A DNA stretch of 64,000 nucleotides from Tridacna crocea (Eukaryota; Mollusca; Bivalvia; Cardiida; Cardiidae). The notes below the pieces were generated by a model. It was given only the letters and a program-made list of their open reading frames with translations. It ran no database searches and had not been told where the DNA came from. The stretch lies in the NCBI GenBank assembly GCA_943736015.1, contig OX031060.1, forward strand, positions 27,853,231-27,917,230, given 5' to 3'. The position numbers were made by a program, and so were the translations under genes. Shown piece after piece: positions 44,635 through 56,770 of this stretch (the stretch's first letter is position 1; each line of letters begins with the position of its first letter).

Positions 44635-45230
44635 AATTAAAAAAAATTGTGCAAAAAGGTGAAAACTCTGATAATCATCGTTTTCTTTTTTCTCATAATG
44701 TTTTCAAGAGGTCTTTTCGTCTTGATTGATAAAGATCGGGTTTTTTTGAGTAAGGGTTAACTCTTTACCCAGACCACAAAACGTCAGGCTTGCCCATTTC
44801 GAAAGGGCTTGCGGAAGAAATAAAAAGACATGACGCCAAAGACTATGACATTGATAACTTGAAAACATTGTTGGAAAAAGACATATTGGTGGTTACTGGC
44901 ATTTTAACAATTTCACAAGAAGGGTTTTTTCTTTGATGTCCTGTTTCATGGATCAATCTAATATTGTATCAGAAGACAAAAATTAAGACTCTTCAGAATT
45001 GAGAGGACCTGCAGACGAGAAATAAGATTGGCGAGATTTTTTACAGGTTAAAAACATTGTTAGGAACAAAAAGGTCTAGTTGCCAGCCTTTTCTCCTTTC
45101 ACTACGATGTTTTTTTTTAAACTTTCTAACAACAAATTGTGTGAGGAACAAAAAGTTCTGGTTGCCAGCCTTTTCTCCTTTCACCACGATGTTTTTTTTA
45201 ACTTTTTAACAACAGAGTTGTTCGGTCATG
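44635..45230 (+). repeat. Three very old family A relatives
   Basis: Weak palindromes near 44690, 44890 and 45080, plus a local duplication of the GGTTGCCAGCCTTTTCTCC segment (45080, 45165). Confidence 0.4.
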
Positions 45231-45302
45231 AGGTAAACACAAGCTCTAAGCTTGATGTCTGGTGGCAAAAATCCGATATCCAACCAAACGTGCATGTATA
45301 TT

Positions 45303-45560
45303 AGTGACACATCACACGAAAAAGGGAACTGCGACAAGTGTCAACCCTGGTCAGACTGCACCACTTGCGCATGCTGATCAAGATTACACTCTTCGCTTTA
45401 ATGACATTTTGACATTGTCTGAAATGTTGTTATTGTACCTTGTTATACAATCATTTTTGAATTATCAACTTAAATTGACTGCACTATCGTTGATCAGCTT
45501 TCATCTATCTTACTGATGTACAGAATTCCTAGATGGTCCCTCTTGGCGTGATGGGTCACA
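45303..45560 (+). repeat. Family C MITE
   Basis: Left end decayed (AGTGACACATCAC), right end GGCGTGATGGGTCACA. Confidence 0.8.
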
Positions 45561-45616
45561 TTTTTCAAAATTGATTAGAATATGGCGACCGCAATTATAG
45601 CCATTTTCATAGGCCT

Positions 45617-45814
45617 GGGCCCGTATTCACCAACCATTCTTAAGAACGTTCTTTGTCTTATTCTCCAAAATTTTCTACATTTGTAAGTAACACCACCTCT
45701 GATTGGCTAAACCATTCGGTTTAGCCAATCAGAAGTTGTGTTACTTACAAATTTTGAAAACCTTGGAGAATAAGACTAAGAATATTCTCAAGAATAGTTG
45801 GTGAATAGGGGCCC
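45617..45814 (+). repeat. Family E palindrome
   Basis: Near-complete palindrome from GGGCCCGTATTCACCAACC to GTGAATAGGGGCCC. Confidence 0.88.
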
Positions 45815-46019
45815 AGGTTTCTTGATTTTCTCACAATGTTTTCAAGAGTCTACTTGCTAAGGATCTTGAAATCACGTAATTGTTTTTGTAAAGATTTAAT
45901 GGGACTGGTTTTTGAAAGTTTATTTATTGAATATCTGCCTTTATTACAGGCGATATGACCTTATCTTTCATAATTTTGACATGGTACGAAAACTAAGCCG
46001 TGTAACGCCAGACACCATG

Positions 46020-46140
46020 ACTCTGTCATGTTATTGGTGATCTAACTAGCATTTGGGGACGGCGTAGATCCAAGATAACACTGCACAGAACATTCAGTCT
46101 GATCTCTGATCTATACCGTACGCTTCAAGGTGCTAAGGTA
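46020..46140 (+). repeat. Family B core, decayed
   Basis: Inverted arms around CACTGCACAGAACATTCAGT. Confidence 0.45.
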
Positions 46141-46204
46141 TGATTAAACACGTCTTCTATTATACGATGGAAACCCTGTTTAAGGACAGAGACAAAAGTC
46201 TTTG

Positions 46205-46575
46205 TCTGCTCATGTCATATTCTTCGCCGATCGACCTGTCTTATATGTCACATCGCTTCCCCCGCCCCCTTCCCCGTTTCGGGAGATTGTAGGTTGTAGG
46301 AATACGCGCTATAAAGTAGTAGTGGAGAAAATGGCTTTTATCAATACGTTTGAGAAAAATTCAGGCCTGTTTTAGCTCCAAATTTCTCTAAACTGCAGAT
46401 CATAGCTGAATGAATCGCACCAGCTAGCGTTTTATTGAGTACACGTTTATCTTAGTTTGAAATTCTAAGTAACGGTTGTCGTGTAGGAAAATAGTCCGGT
46501 TCTGTACACAGGATGCCCAAATTAGATAGATGTTCATTTGTAGAAAGCAATCTAGCTGGAGATAATGAGATAAAA
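46205..46575 (-). repeat. Element K, copy 2
   Basis: Reverse of 17125-17427. Confidence 0.6.
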
Positions 46576-46902
46576 GTTGAATTTTTCAAGCAGGTAGTAA
46601 AGACTTATCTGTACAAGATCACATTTTTTTTAAATGTTCTTTTTCAGTTAAAGGCATCTGCAGGCGACAAATTGGACAAATTGATTGTGGCTGTACTGAT
46701 GGAATTTGTTTTGAAAAAGAGGAAAGACAACATTCTTAGGGGAAAAATATTTGAACCGTGCTCTGGCCAAAAGGGGGCTTACTGCATCTCCATTACACAC
46801 GATACTAGCTCAAGTCATCACATCTCTATGGATCCATACGAGCGCCTCTTTCAATTACCGACTCAGTCATGATGTAAAGTGATCCTTTGACATACAGAAA
46901 CT

Positions 46903-46988
46903 TGACCAACAGCGAAAAGTATCGACCCAGGTCAGCCTGCGCGGACTGCGCAGGCTGACCTGGGTCGAAACTTTTCGAAAATGCATTA
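46903..46988 (+). repeat. Solo 29 bp-arm palindrome related to families C and D
   Basis: GACCCAGGTCAGCCTGCGC and its inverse around GGACT. Confidence 0.8.
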
Positions 46989-47733
46989 AGTCACTTTTTC
47001 ACATAGCACGGCTTGTTTCAAATGAATTCTTCCTAGGAGTCGTAAAATCTTTAGGGAGAGTGAAATAACATTTTTTTCCTCAGTGAAACAACAACAACAA
47101 AAACATGTTTTTAAATTCTAATACTACTCTAGTCAGAATCCATCAAAAACTTTCGAACAATTTAGACCCAGGATCAGACTGCATCCTCTATGCAGACTGA
47201 CCTTGATCAGATCGTTTGTAAAAACACATCAAGTAGGCACCAGTCCATTAATGCAAGACGTCAGACTGTCATAAAATAGAAGAAATATAAATTATATTTG
47301 ATAACATTGTGGTACATGGATAAACTGCTCATCATAAACAATTTGTCACAGCGGTTACGTCTGTATGCGTGCATTACATATTACTTTATCTATCCGTATT
47401 TTCTGCTGTATCTGTTTACCTGCTATAAACTTGTTTCACGATGTAACAAGTTAATTAAATTCGATCAATTTTCTTGTCTATATGTACTATCAGAACTCTA
47501 TTATCATAATAATGCAGGTGCATAGACTGTAGGAACTGTGCTGACAAGATAATATTATAATTATGATTAGCCCGCAGTTTACTCTTTATGCTGAATTCCA
47601 ACATACAGGCAAAGTTGGTTTTTTTTTCCTTTTTTCGCAAGCAATCCTTTGTTTTATCTGCCATAGACAGGAGGGTTTTTGAAAATATTGTAGGAAAAAG
47701 AGAAAATACTTTTTACTACAATACCGAACGACA

Positions 47734-47958
47734 TTAACCCTGTCACAAACAAGCCCTTGTTTTTACGTGTCTGCAGTACAAGTCTTTTGAAAACACTGTG
47801 GGAAAAGGAGAAATTGCTCGTAACGAGCAATTTTCTGCTTTTTCCACAGTGTTTTCAGCCCCTTCGGATAATTTTCTTCCATTGCTATGAAAGTTAATAT
47901 TGTCGTCTGCAAACTTCAGTTGGAAGACTCTAAAATTTGTCGTTTGGGAAAGGGTTAA
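47734..47958 (+). repeat. Family A MITE with A'-type centre
   Basis: Centre GCTCGTAACGAGC in an otherwise A-type element; TTAA both ends. Confidence 0.88.
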
Positions 47959-47994
47959 GGAAGATTATCAAGTTGTTATATCTGACAGACAATA

Positions 47995-48246
47995 TGGTTT
48001 GCAACACAAAAAAAGAGGCATTCGGATATTTTCGTAAAATGTCGTCTCGTAACATCCTCGCAGACTAATCTGAGACGGTACTTTACGGCTACATTAGATT
48101 TTGTGCTACAGCAGACTTGAGCAAAACAAAAAAAACATGAAAAGGAAAAGTGTCGTTTCGGATCAGCCTGCGCGGACTGCGCAGGCTGATCCGAAAAGAC
48201 ACTTTTCGCAAATGTCCGAATGTCCCTTTTCAAGTGTTGCAAGCCA
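47995..48246 (+). repeat. Family D MITE
   Basis: Strong right-hand palindrome 48151-48212 (GGATCAGCCTGCGCGGACT). Confidence 0.82.
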
Positions 48247-48388
48247 ATTATAGACCCAATACCAAGTCTAATATTGATCTAGTACACGCTAGGTACATGT
48301 ACCAATGTATCTTGAAAAAAAATTCAGTCCCATTTTGTATTTCAATGCAATGAACAGTGTTTTGAAAACAATGAAAAAAAAGTGAAAC

Positions 48389-48617
48389 TTAACTCTTTCC
48401 CAAACAATCCCTGGTTTTTACGGGTCTGGAATAATAGCCTTTTGAAAACATTGTGGGAAAAGGAGAAAATGCTGGTAACCAGCATTTTCTCCTTTTCCCA
48501 CAATGTTTTCTACCATATCATAGACAGAAATCATCTTTTCAGCAAGAGTTGACTTGTCGTCTGCAAATGCTTTCAATTTGGCCTAGTCCAATAGTTTGTC
48601 GTTTGGGAAAGGGTTAA
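48389..48617 (+). repeat. Family A MITE
   Basis: Complete; CTTTCCCAAACAATCC subgroup, close relative of 32572-32800. Confidence 0.92.
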
Positions 48618-49039
48618 GAGTAGAAAACTTTTGCTTTAAAAAGATTGAGGTAATATCTACAAAAAACAGAGAGGCACAAGATCTCACTGTTATAAAAACT
48701 TCATTGTACACAATTACCGATTAACAGAAATATTTGGTGCAGAAGAATTAGGATAATGGAGCCATTAAAATTAGACATGTGCACAAAACGGTTAGACTCA
48801 TTCAAAATGTTATAATACAGGTGGTGTGAAAAGTGTGGGAGAAATTGATAATATTTGTTTCATAAATAAGGCAGGAAGTGACATATAAAATTTTAAATAA
48901 AACATATGTGAAAAACAGAAATGCTCATCTGTAGCCCCTTTCTCCACGTATTGCATTGTTTCCCAAAAATAGTCTGTTTTCTACGGTCATATGCCCTGAA
49001 ATCAACAAAATATTTTAATATGAAGAAAAGGTTTATCAC

Positions 49040-49257
49040 TTAACTCATCACCAAACGACAAAATTTTAGACTGGTCCAAATCGAAAGCATTTGCAGACGA
49101 CAAAATAAAAGTGACTGGGAATTTGAAATTTGTTTTGTGAAGGGTAGAAAACATTGTGGGAAAAGGAGAACCAGCATTTTCTTCTTTTCCCATAATATTT
49201 TCTCAAAGCTTCTTTCTCTGGGTCTTCAAAAGTAGGGATTGTGTGGCAATGGGTTAA
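49040..49257 (+). repeat. Family A with part of the left arm deleted
   Basis: AAAATGCTGGTT missing from the palindrome centre. Confidence 0.85.
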
Positions 49258-49724
49258 AGTGCTTAGTAAATGAAATGAAATTGAATTAAGATGCGAAAGC
49301 CCCAAAAAGCACTCTTGAAGACTTCTGTTCACTGGTAAAAAAACTCTCATTGTAGCAGATAGCGTTGGTCTAGGGTCATAGCGCGCTTTCTTGAAGTCTG
49401 ATCATAATCTTTACTGTCCACAAGAGCGTATTGAGTCGGGCTTCCCAACCTAAGGGTTATTCGGAAGGTATTATGCCACATTAGATTTTGACATATCATT
49501 GTATGTAATAGAGTAGACAAAGGCAAAAACTTACAAGGTAAAAACTGTTGTAATAGTTTTACAAGCGTATTCACACGTGGTCAATTAACATAGACACCTG
49601 CGACAATATTTTACGTTAATTATGACAACTCTCTCGGGGATTTTTTAGGGAAAATTAGTGTTTTGACGAACAAATGAAAAGGTCACTGCAAGAAGAGGTT
49701 CCTTTCCTGGCTCTGCTCTGCTCT

Positions 49725-49765
<41 letters not shown>

Positions 49766-51790
49766 TTCTGTCTGTCTGTCTGTATCTCTCTCTCTCTCTC
49801 TCTCTCTGTTTCCTAACTGTCTCTTGCTAACTCCGTGTCTCTTGCTCACGCTCTGTCTCTTGCTCACCCTCTAGCTCTGGCTGAGTCTTTGTTTCTGGCT
49901 CTCTCTCTTTCTGTGGCTCTCTCTGGTTTACTCCCTTCTCTGGGTCTTGGCTCCTGTCTCTGTGTCTTGCCCCTCGATCTCTTGCTCAATCTCTGGCTTA
50001 CTCCCTGTCTCTGGGTCTCTGCTCCTGTCTGTGTCTCTTGCCTTTCTGTCTCTTACTCACACTCTGGTTCACTCTTTATCTCTGGCTCGCTTTCTGTCTC
50101 TGGCCCTGTGTGGCGGTCTCTGCTCCTGTCTCTGTCTCTTGCCCTTCTGTCTCTTGCAACTCTCCTGCTCACTCTCTTTTTTTGGGTCTCTGTCTCTGGC
50201 TCACTCTCTGGCTTACTCTCTGTCATTGGGCCTCTGCTCCTCTGTCTCTTGCTCACTCTCTGACTTACTTCCTGTCTCTGAGTCCCTGTTCCTGTCTCTG
50301 TCTCTTGTCCTTCTGTCTCTTGCTCACTCACAGGCTCATTCTCTGTCTTTGGGTCTCTGCTTCTGTTTCTGTCTCTTGCGCTTCTGTCTCTGGCTCAGTC
50401 CCTGGCTTACTCCCTGTCTCTTGGTCATGGTTCCTGTCTCTCTCTTTTACCCTTATGTCTCTTGCTCACTCTCTGTCTTTGGGTCTTTGCTCCTGTCTTT
50501 GTCTCTTGCCCTTCTGTCTCTTGCTCACTATTTGTCTTTGGGTCTCTGCTCGTGTCTCTGTCCCTTGTCCTTCTGTCTCTAGCTCACTCTATGGCTCACT
50601 CCCTGTCTCTGGGTCTCTTCTCCTGTCTCTGTCTATTTCCCTTCTTTCTCTTGTTTACTCTCTGGTTCACTCCTTGTCTTTGGCTCACCTTCTGTCTCTG
50701 GCCCTGTGACGTGGTCTCTCCTCCTGTCTCTGTATCTTGCCCTTCTGTCTCTTGCCCACTCTCTGGCTCACTCTCTGTCTTTGGGTCTCTGCTCCTGTCT
50801 CTGTCCCTTGTCCTTCTGTCTCTTACTTACTGCTCTCTGGCTTACTCCCTGTCTCTGGGTCGTCTCTTCTCCTGTCTCTGTCTATTTCCCTTCTTTCTCT
50901 TGTCTTTCTGGCTGACTCCCTGATTCTGGGTCTCTGCTCCTGTCTCTGTCTCTTGCCCTTCTGTCCCTAGCTCACTATTTGTCTTCAGGTCTCTGTTCCT
51001 GTCTCTGTCCCTTGTCCTTCTGTCTCTTTCTCACTCTCTGGCTTACTCACTGTCTTTGAGTCTCTTCTCCTGTCTCTTTCTATTTCCCTTCTGTCTCTGG
51101 CCCTGTGACGCGGTCTCTGCTGCTGTCTCTGTCCCTTGTCCTTCTGTCTCTTGCTTACTCTCTGGCTTACTCCCTGTCTCTAGGTCGTATCTTCTCCTGT
51201 CTCTGTCTATTTCCCTTCTTTCTCTTGTTTACTCTCTGGTTCACTCCTTGTCTTTGGATCACCTTCTGTCTCTGGCTCTGTGACGCGGTCTCTCCTCCTG
51301 TCTCTGTCTCTTACTCTTCTGTCTCTTGCTCACACTCTGGCTTACTTTCTGTCTTTGGGTCTCTGCTCCTGTCTCTGTCCCTTGTCCTTCTGTCTCTTGC
51401 TCTTCTGTCTCTTGCTACTCTCTGGCTGATTCTGGGTCTCTGCTCGTGTCTCTGTCTCTTGCCCTTCTGTCCCTTGCTCACTATTCGTCTTCGGGTCTCT
51501 GCTCGTGTCTCTGTCTCTTGTCCCTCTGTCTCTTGCTCACTCTCTGGCTTACTCCCTGTCTCTGTGTCTCTTCTCCTGTCTCTGTCTATTTCCCTTCTGT
51601 CTCTGGCCCTGTGACGCGGTCTCTGCTCCTGTCTCTGTCTCTTGCCTTTCTGTCTCTTGCACACTCTCTGGCTTACTCTCTGTCTTTGGGTCTCTGCTCC
51701 TGTATCTGTCTCTTGTTAACTCTCTTGCCGACTCCCTGTCTCTGTTCGCACCTTCTGCAATTAAGTACGCATCGTCTCTCTGCACGAATC
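49725..51790 (+). repeat. 2 kb pyrimidine-rich minisatellite
   Basis: (CT)n at 49726-49805, then about 60-70-base units built from GTCTCTGCTCCTGTCTCTG, CTTGCCCTTCTGTCTCTTGC and CTCACTCTCTGGCTTACTC. Almost no A on the plus strand. Long open frames in all frames are a by-product. Confidence 0.92.
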
Positions 51791-51799
51791 TGCCTCTCT

Positions 51800-53250
51800 C
51801 AGCGATGATTCAATTAGAACCCGGAAAATAACTTGCATCATTCGTTTTGAAATTCAGGTTATTGCTTGACTTTTGGAAGACCCTGAATATCATTTGCCCG
51901 ACTCTTCTTGGAGTTATTGCCCTTTAAAAATGACCATTCCTACGGTAGTCTCCACGTTCATACTTCTTTTATAAAAGTTTTTCACCACAGGAAAATACCT
52001 ACTGGTCCTAGTGCCTGAGCAGCAGTAGTTTCAATTGAAAATTTGACATGAAGACAAACAGTTCTGCTGCTCTGTTTTACTAGAGAATAATGATCTGAAA
52101 TATCTAAAATATATCTTTAGTAATGATGTTTGTGATTTTCATGGAAACTAAGAGCTTTATTTGTGATCTCTTTGGCATTTTTTTGTGTTAAAAAACTGAG
52201 AAAGGAGTGTAGTCTGTCATTTAAAAGTGCTCTAAATATGATATGTAGACGATATTTTGGTCACTTTTATTCGCCAGAACCTTTATCCATTTCCAAAAAA
52301 TCTCATGTGCCATTACCCTCAGAAAAAAGAACTTCTTGAGAACATTGTAAAGAAAAAGGAAGGAATGTTGGTTATCGCAACATTTTCTCCCGTGTCTTCC
52401 ACCAATGTTTTCTACCCTTTCTATGACAAATTGTGATTAATATCTGAGCGATATCTAATAAACCGTCTTCAGATTTCGCTTTCGATAAAAACTGGCCTAA
52501 AATCATAATCATTTGGTAGGGACTTCAATACTGTTGGTTATTCATATTTTACAAAAGGCGTTTGCTACAAAGTTTTAATGAATAAATGCGGTCTCAGTCA
52601 AGATCATGATCTTGATTTGTGGGAAGGGAGAATAAAAGAAAATCGAAGTTTTGAAACCAAATAAATTAGAAGCGAAAATCCGAAAGAGAGTGACTATTCA
52701 CTCGGGGGTGGGTGTGGGTGGGGTTAGGCTGTAAAAAAGAAACTTCACCTCCCCTGGTATTCAAAGCCACAATTCTCAAAACCATTACCCAGCGACATCC
52801 TAAGTTGTGTCTATCTTTTGTTAGGCAATAATATAAAAGGCTATACCATTACTAACGGAAAAAAAAAAATCTGAAAACATGTAGAAAACTGGGGGTAATT
52901 CTTTGGGTTTTCCACATTTATTTCTATCTCAATTTTTGTAAATTGACTATTTTGACGTGAGAATAAAAGTTACCAGTCTTTGTTGAGAGTATCTAAAAAT
53001 AAAATAGCGAAACGAAATGTGTCGCTTTAAGAAAAGCAAGTGTGGGAACTTGTTGTGTACGCACTTCTCAATGGCACAATAGTAAGACACGTGACATTTA
53101 ATCTAGAACGTTTATGAGGGTCAAAGCATTTCAGACAATTTAAAATTCTAATCATGGATTAACATGTGATTAAAAACAGTTTAGATGCATCTTTGTTGTC
53201 TAATCAACGCACTTACATAATCATCTTGTTTCAATCACGCAGCGTTCTAT
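51800..53250. other. No gene seen; one old family A copy
   Basis: Decayed A at about 52285-52533 (GAATGTTGGTTATCGCAACATT). The rest is unassigned. Confidence 0.45.
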
Positions 53251-53257
53251 CTATCAC

Positions 53258-53470
53258 TTAACCCTTTACTCCATAGATACTCATTTCTACGCATTGCTTG
53301 TTGGAAAACATTGTGGCAAAAGGTGAAATTGCTCGTGACGAGCAATTTCACCTTTTGCCACAATGTTTTCTACACTATCAAAAGGTGTCATATACACATA
53401 AGAAACGGCTTCATCCTCGCTGTTATCTAGGGTCAATAAGAGATACCATAGAAATGGGGTAAAGGGTTAA
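53258..53470 (+). repeat. Family A' MITE
   Basis: TTAA both ends; perfect palindrome 53302-53366. Confidence 0.9.
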
Positions 53471-53637
53471 TAAAACGAAAAGAGTCACAAGTCTAGTTTT
53501 ACTGCTTGTTTCAAACATTGTTAGAGAAGGAGAATAAGCTTCTAACCAAACTTTTATCCAGTCTTCCACCTGTTAGAGGACAAATGTTATCGTCTTAGCA
53601 GTACTAAATTGGACGCCTGTAAATACCTCCAACTCAA

Positions 53638-53851
53638 ATCATTCCCAAAATACAATATTTTAGGCTTGTCCAAATCAAAAGCATTTGCAGACGACAAATA
53701 AAAGTGATTAAAAATTGTTTTGTGAATGGTAGAAAACATGGTGGGAAAAGAAGAAAATGCTGGTTACCAGCATTTTCTCCGTTTCCCACAATGTTTTCTA
53801 AAGGCTTCCTTCAGGGTCGTCAAAAGTATGGATTGTGTGGTAATGGGTTAA
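53638..53851 (+). repeat. Family A MITE
   Basis: Left end decayed, right TTAA at 53848. Confidence 0.8.
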
Positions 53852-54090
53852 GGGAGTCTTTTTTTTTCTGTTTGGTAAAATGTTAACTGTACATCGGATA
53901 GGCCATATTGAGACCTGTCAAAAGTTAGAACGTTTACCCAAAGGTGTAGAAAGACGGAGAAAAGAAAACAAAATGTCCTTTTGTCATGCTAATAAATAAA
54001 TAATTATGATGGAATAATGGTAGCAACTTCTAATACGGGGCAATTTTTCCTTTTTCTACAGTGGTTTATCTCCTGTATCGTCCCATAATT

Positions 54091-54355
54091 GGCCTGTAAC
54101 ACACGAAAAAAGGGGCGTTCCGACATTTGCGTAGAGTGTCGTCTCGGATCAACCTGCGCACTCCGCCTAGGCTGATCCGAGACGACACTTTCCGTTTTTA
54201 TGTAATGTTCTGTTTTGCTCAAGTCTACTGTAGCACAAAATCTAGTATAGTCGAAAAGTGGCGTCTCGGATTAGCATGCGCGGACTGCGCAGGTTGATCC
54301 TAGATGACAATATTTAAGCAAATTACCGAATGCTCCTTTCTGCGTTTCGCAGGCC
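54091..54355 (+). repeat. Family D MITE
   Basis: GGCCTGTAACACACGAAAAA at left, GCGTTTCGCAGGCC at right; two palindromes. Confidence 0.85.
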
Positions 54356-54361
54356 TATTAA

Positions 54362-54587
54362 TTAACCCATTACCACTCAATCCCTACTTTTGACGCCCCT
54401 GAGAAAGAGGCCTTAAGAAAACATTGTGGGAAAAGGAGAAAATGCTGGTAACCAGCATTTTCTCCTTTTCCCACAATGTTTTCTACTCTTCACAAAACAA
54501 TATTCAAATTTTTAGTCACTTTTTTGTCGTCTGCAAATGCCTTTAATTTGGACAAGCCTAAAATTTTGTCGTTTGGTAATGAGTTAA
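54362..54587 (+). repeat. Family A MITE with an empty TTAA target site
   Basis: Complete; carries GGCCTTAAGAAAAC (TTAA 54413-54416) exactly where three other copies have an insertion. Confidence 0.92.
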
Positions 54588-54832
54588 GGAAAAGCCCAAC
54601 CATACAAACAGAGAACTATGCCGCGGAAGCCACTGCGCACTGACGATAGTTAAAAAAAAAATAAAATGTATTTTATCCTTCAAACAAACAGGAATATGTA
54701 AAGGGGAAAAGAAATACTGGATAAATTGAAAAAAAAGACACATAAACTTCTAGCCGAAAGACTATAGGGCAACAAAAAAATCACAGTGAAATCTTCTGTG
54801 TGGTCAGAGGAGACGAAAATCTGGGCTTGTAT

Positions 54833-55020
54833 TCACCAATCATTATTAAGAACGTTCTTTGACTTATTCTCCAGAATTTTCTACATTTGTAAGTAACACA
54901 ACTTCTGATTGGCTAAACCATTCGGTTCAGCCAATCAGAAGTTGCGTTACTTACAAATTTAGAAAACCTTGGTAAATAAGATTAAGAATATTCTCAAGAA
55001 TGGTTGGTGAATACGGGCCC
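54833..55020 (+). repeat. Family E palindrome
   Basis: GGGCTTGTATTCACCAATC to GGTTGGTGAATACGGGCCC. Confidence 0.88.
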
Positions 55021-55526
55021 TCTGGTGTCATCTAAGATAAATGCTCTGATTTAGCAAAATATACCGTAGTTTTATCCTGGTGTTTTATCCTATCTATACA
55101 CTGGATTCAAGAATTTCATCGAAAAGTTACAAAAACCGACGAAATACTGAATTGAGTTATACAGAAATAATTAAAAAAAAGTGAAGTTGGCTTCTCTCAC
55201 TGGGGCGGGCTGGCGGGAGATTAACAAAAATTTATCATTTGTGTCACTCTATTAAATATGCAGTCTGGCTTGCCAAAAGGTTTCCTCAAGGATCAGACCT
55301 CGTGTGTTCAACTAGTAGATGACATAATGACAAGTCAAGTACTGTACTCTTCCCGACAGGCAATGTTTTATTCGTATTTTTTATCTCGTACACCTTGCGT
55401 TGTGCCAAAAAATAAAGACACTTACGTTTTCTCTGGTTATAAATTACATTAAGCAGTTGTACCCAGTTCTTAAGGGCGGAGCTAGACTGGGTCATTTTTT
55501 GATACATTTTTATGTCTCACACATTA

Positions 55527-55600
55527 CCCCCCCCCCCCCCCCCCCCCGCCTACTAGACGGTATTTTCTATTTTTGGTCTTGCAACTAACCCCCCCCCCCT
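55527..55600 (+). repeat. Two poly-C runs
   Basis: About 20 C and then 9-10 C, 40 bases apart; a half A'-like palindrome follows at 55615-55690. Confidence 0.9.
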
Positions 55601-55757
55601 TTAAAAAAATGATGTAACAAGATAAAAAAATTACTCGTAACGAGCATTTTTTTTCTCTTTTGTCCCAATGTTTTTACATGTTCATGTTCATGTAAATTGT
55701 AGTAAGTATTATTAAAATAAAACTTCGAAGCCTAATTCGTTTCAATTCTCCTTATTT

Positions 55758-55985
55758 TTAACCCTTTCCCAAACAACACATTTTGGACCCTTCCAAACCG
55801 AAAGAATTTGCAGACGACAATTTTAAATTTTGAGAAAATTGCAGAAAGTTGTCAAAAAGGGTAGAAAATACTGTGGGAAAAGGAGAAATTGCTCGTTATG
55901 AGCAATTTCTCCTTTTCCCACAGTGTTTTCAAAAGACTTTTACTGAAGACACGTAAAAACCAGGGCTTGTTTGGGAAAGGGTTAA
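55758..55985 (+). repeat. Family A MITE with A'-type centre
   Basis: Centre GCTCGTTATGAGC; TTAA both ends; ACTGT/ACAGT arms. Confidence 0.9.
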
Positions 55986-56014
55986 GAGTGTTTTCACACA
56001 CCCCCTTATTTTTT

Positions 56015-56190
56015 ATTCTCATTACCACATGACTAAGTTTTAGATTTGTTAACATTAAAAACATTTGCAAACATCAAATTGTGCCACAAAAATTGAATTT
56101 TGAAATGGTAGAAAACATTGAAGGAAAATGAAAATGCTGGCTACCGACACTTTCTCCTTTCTCAACAACGTTTTCAAAAGTCTGAAATTC
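56015..56190 (+). repeat. Family A, decayed
   Basis: Recognisable left end and broken palindrome. Confidence 0.6.
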
Positions 56191-56260
56191 TAGCTCAGAA
56201 AGTACAGAAAGAAAACCTAAAAGGGGGAAAAAACGTTTTCTCTTTTCTTACCTTGACTGT

Positions 56261-56489
56261 CTAACCCTTTCCCAAACGACAAACTTTTGGACTAGACCAA
56301 ATTCAAAGCATTTGCAGAAGACAATTCAATTCTTGCTGAAAAGATGATTTCTGTCTATGATTGGGTAGAAAAAATTGTGGGAAAAGGAGAAAATGCTGGT
56401 TACCAGCATTTTCTCCTTTTCCCACAATGTTTTCAGAAGGCTACTATTCTAGACCGATAAAAACCAGGGATTGTTTGGGAAAGGGTTAA
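56261..56489 (+). repeat. Family A MITE
   Basis: Left CTAA, right TTAA; perfect palindrome; closest to 28013-28241. Confidence 0.9.
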
Positions 56490-56541
56490 AGACACTTGCT
56501 CCTTTTTTTCACCATACGTTCATAATTTTTCATGAGCTGGT

Positions 56542-56770
56542 TTAATTCTTTACCAAACGACCAATCTATAGACTGGTCCAAATTGAAAGCATTTGCAGAC
56601 GACAAAATAAATGTGACTGAAGAATCGAAATTTGATTTGAGAAGGATAGAAATCATAGTGGGAAAAGAAGAAAATGCCGGTCACCAGCATTTTCTCCTTT
56701 TCCCACAATCTTTTCAAAAGGTTTCTACCCCAGGGTTGCCAAAAGTCGTCATTGTGTGGTAAAGGGTTAA
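56542..56770 (+). repeat. Family A MITE
   Basis: TTAA both ends; palindrome with unpaired changes. Confidence 0.88.

Noticed and set aside
46513-46872. 119-codon forward open frame
   Set aside because: Overlaps element K and carries a family A-like segment (QLKASAGDK); no independent coding evidence.
49835-51831. Long open frames (up to 223 codons) in all three forward frames
   Set aside because: They are Leu/Ser/Cys-rich translations of the CT-type minisatellite, open because stops need A on this strand. No domain, no splice sites.
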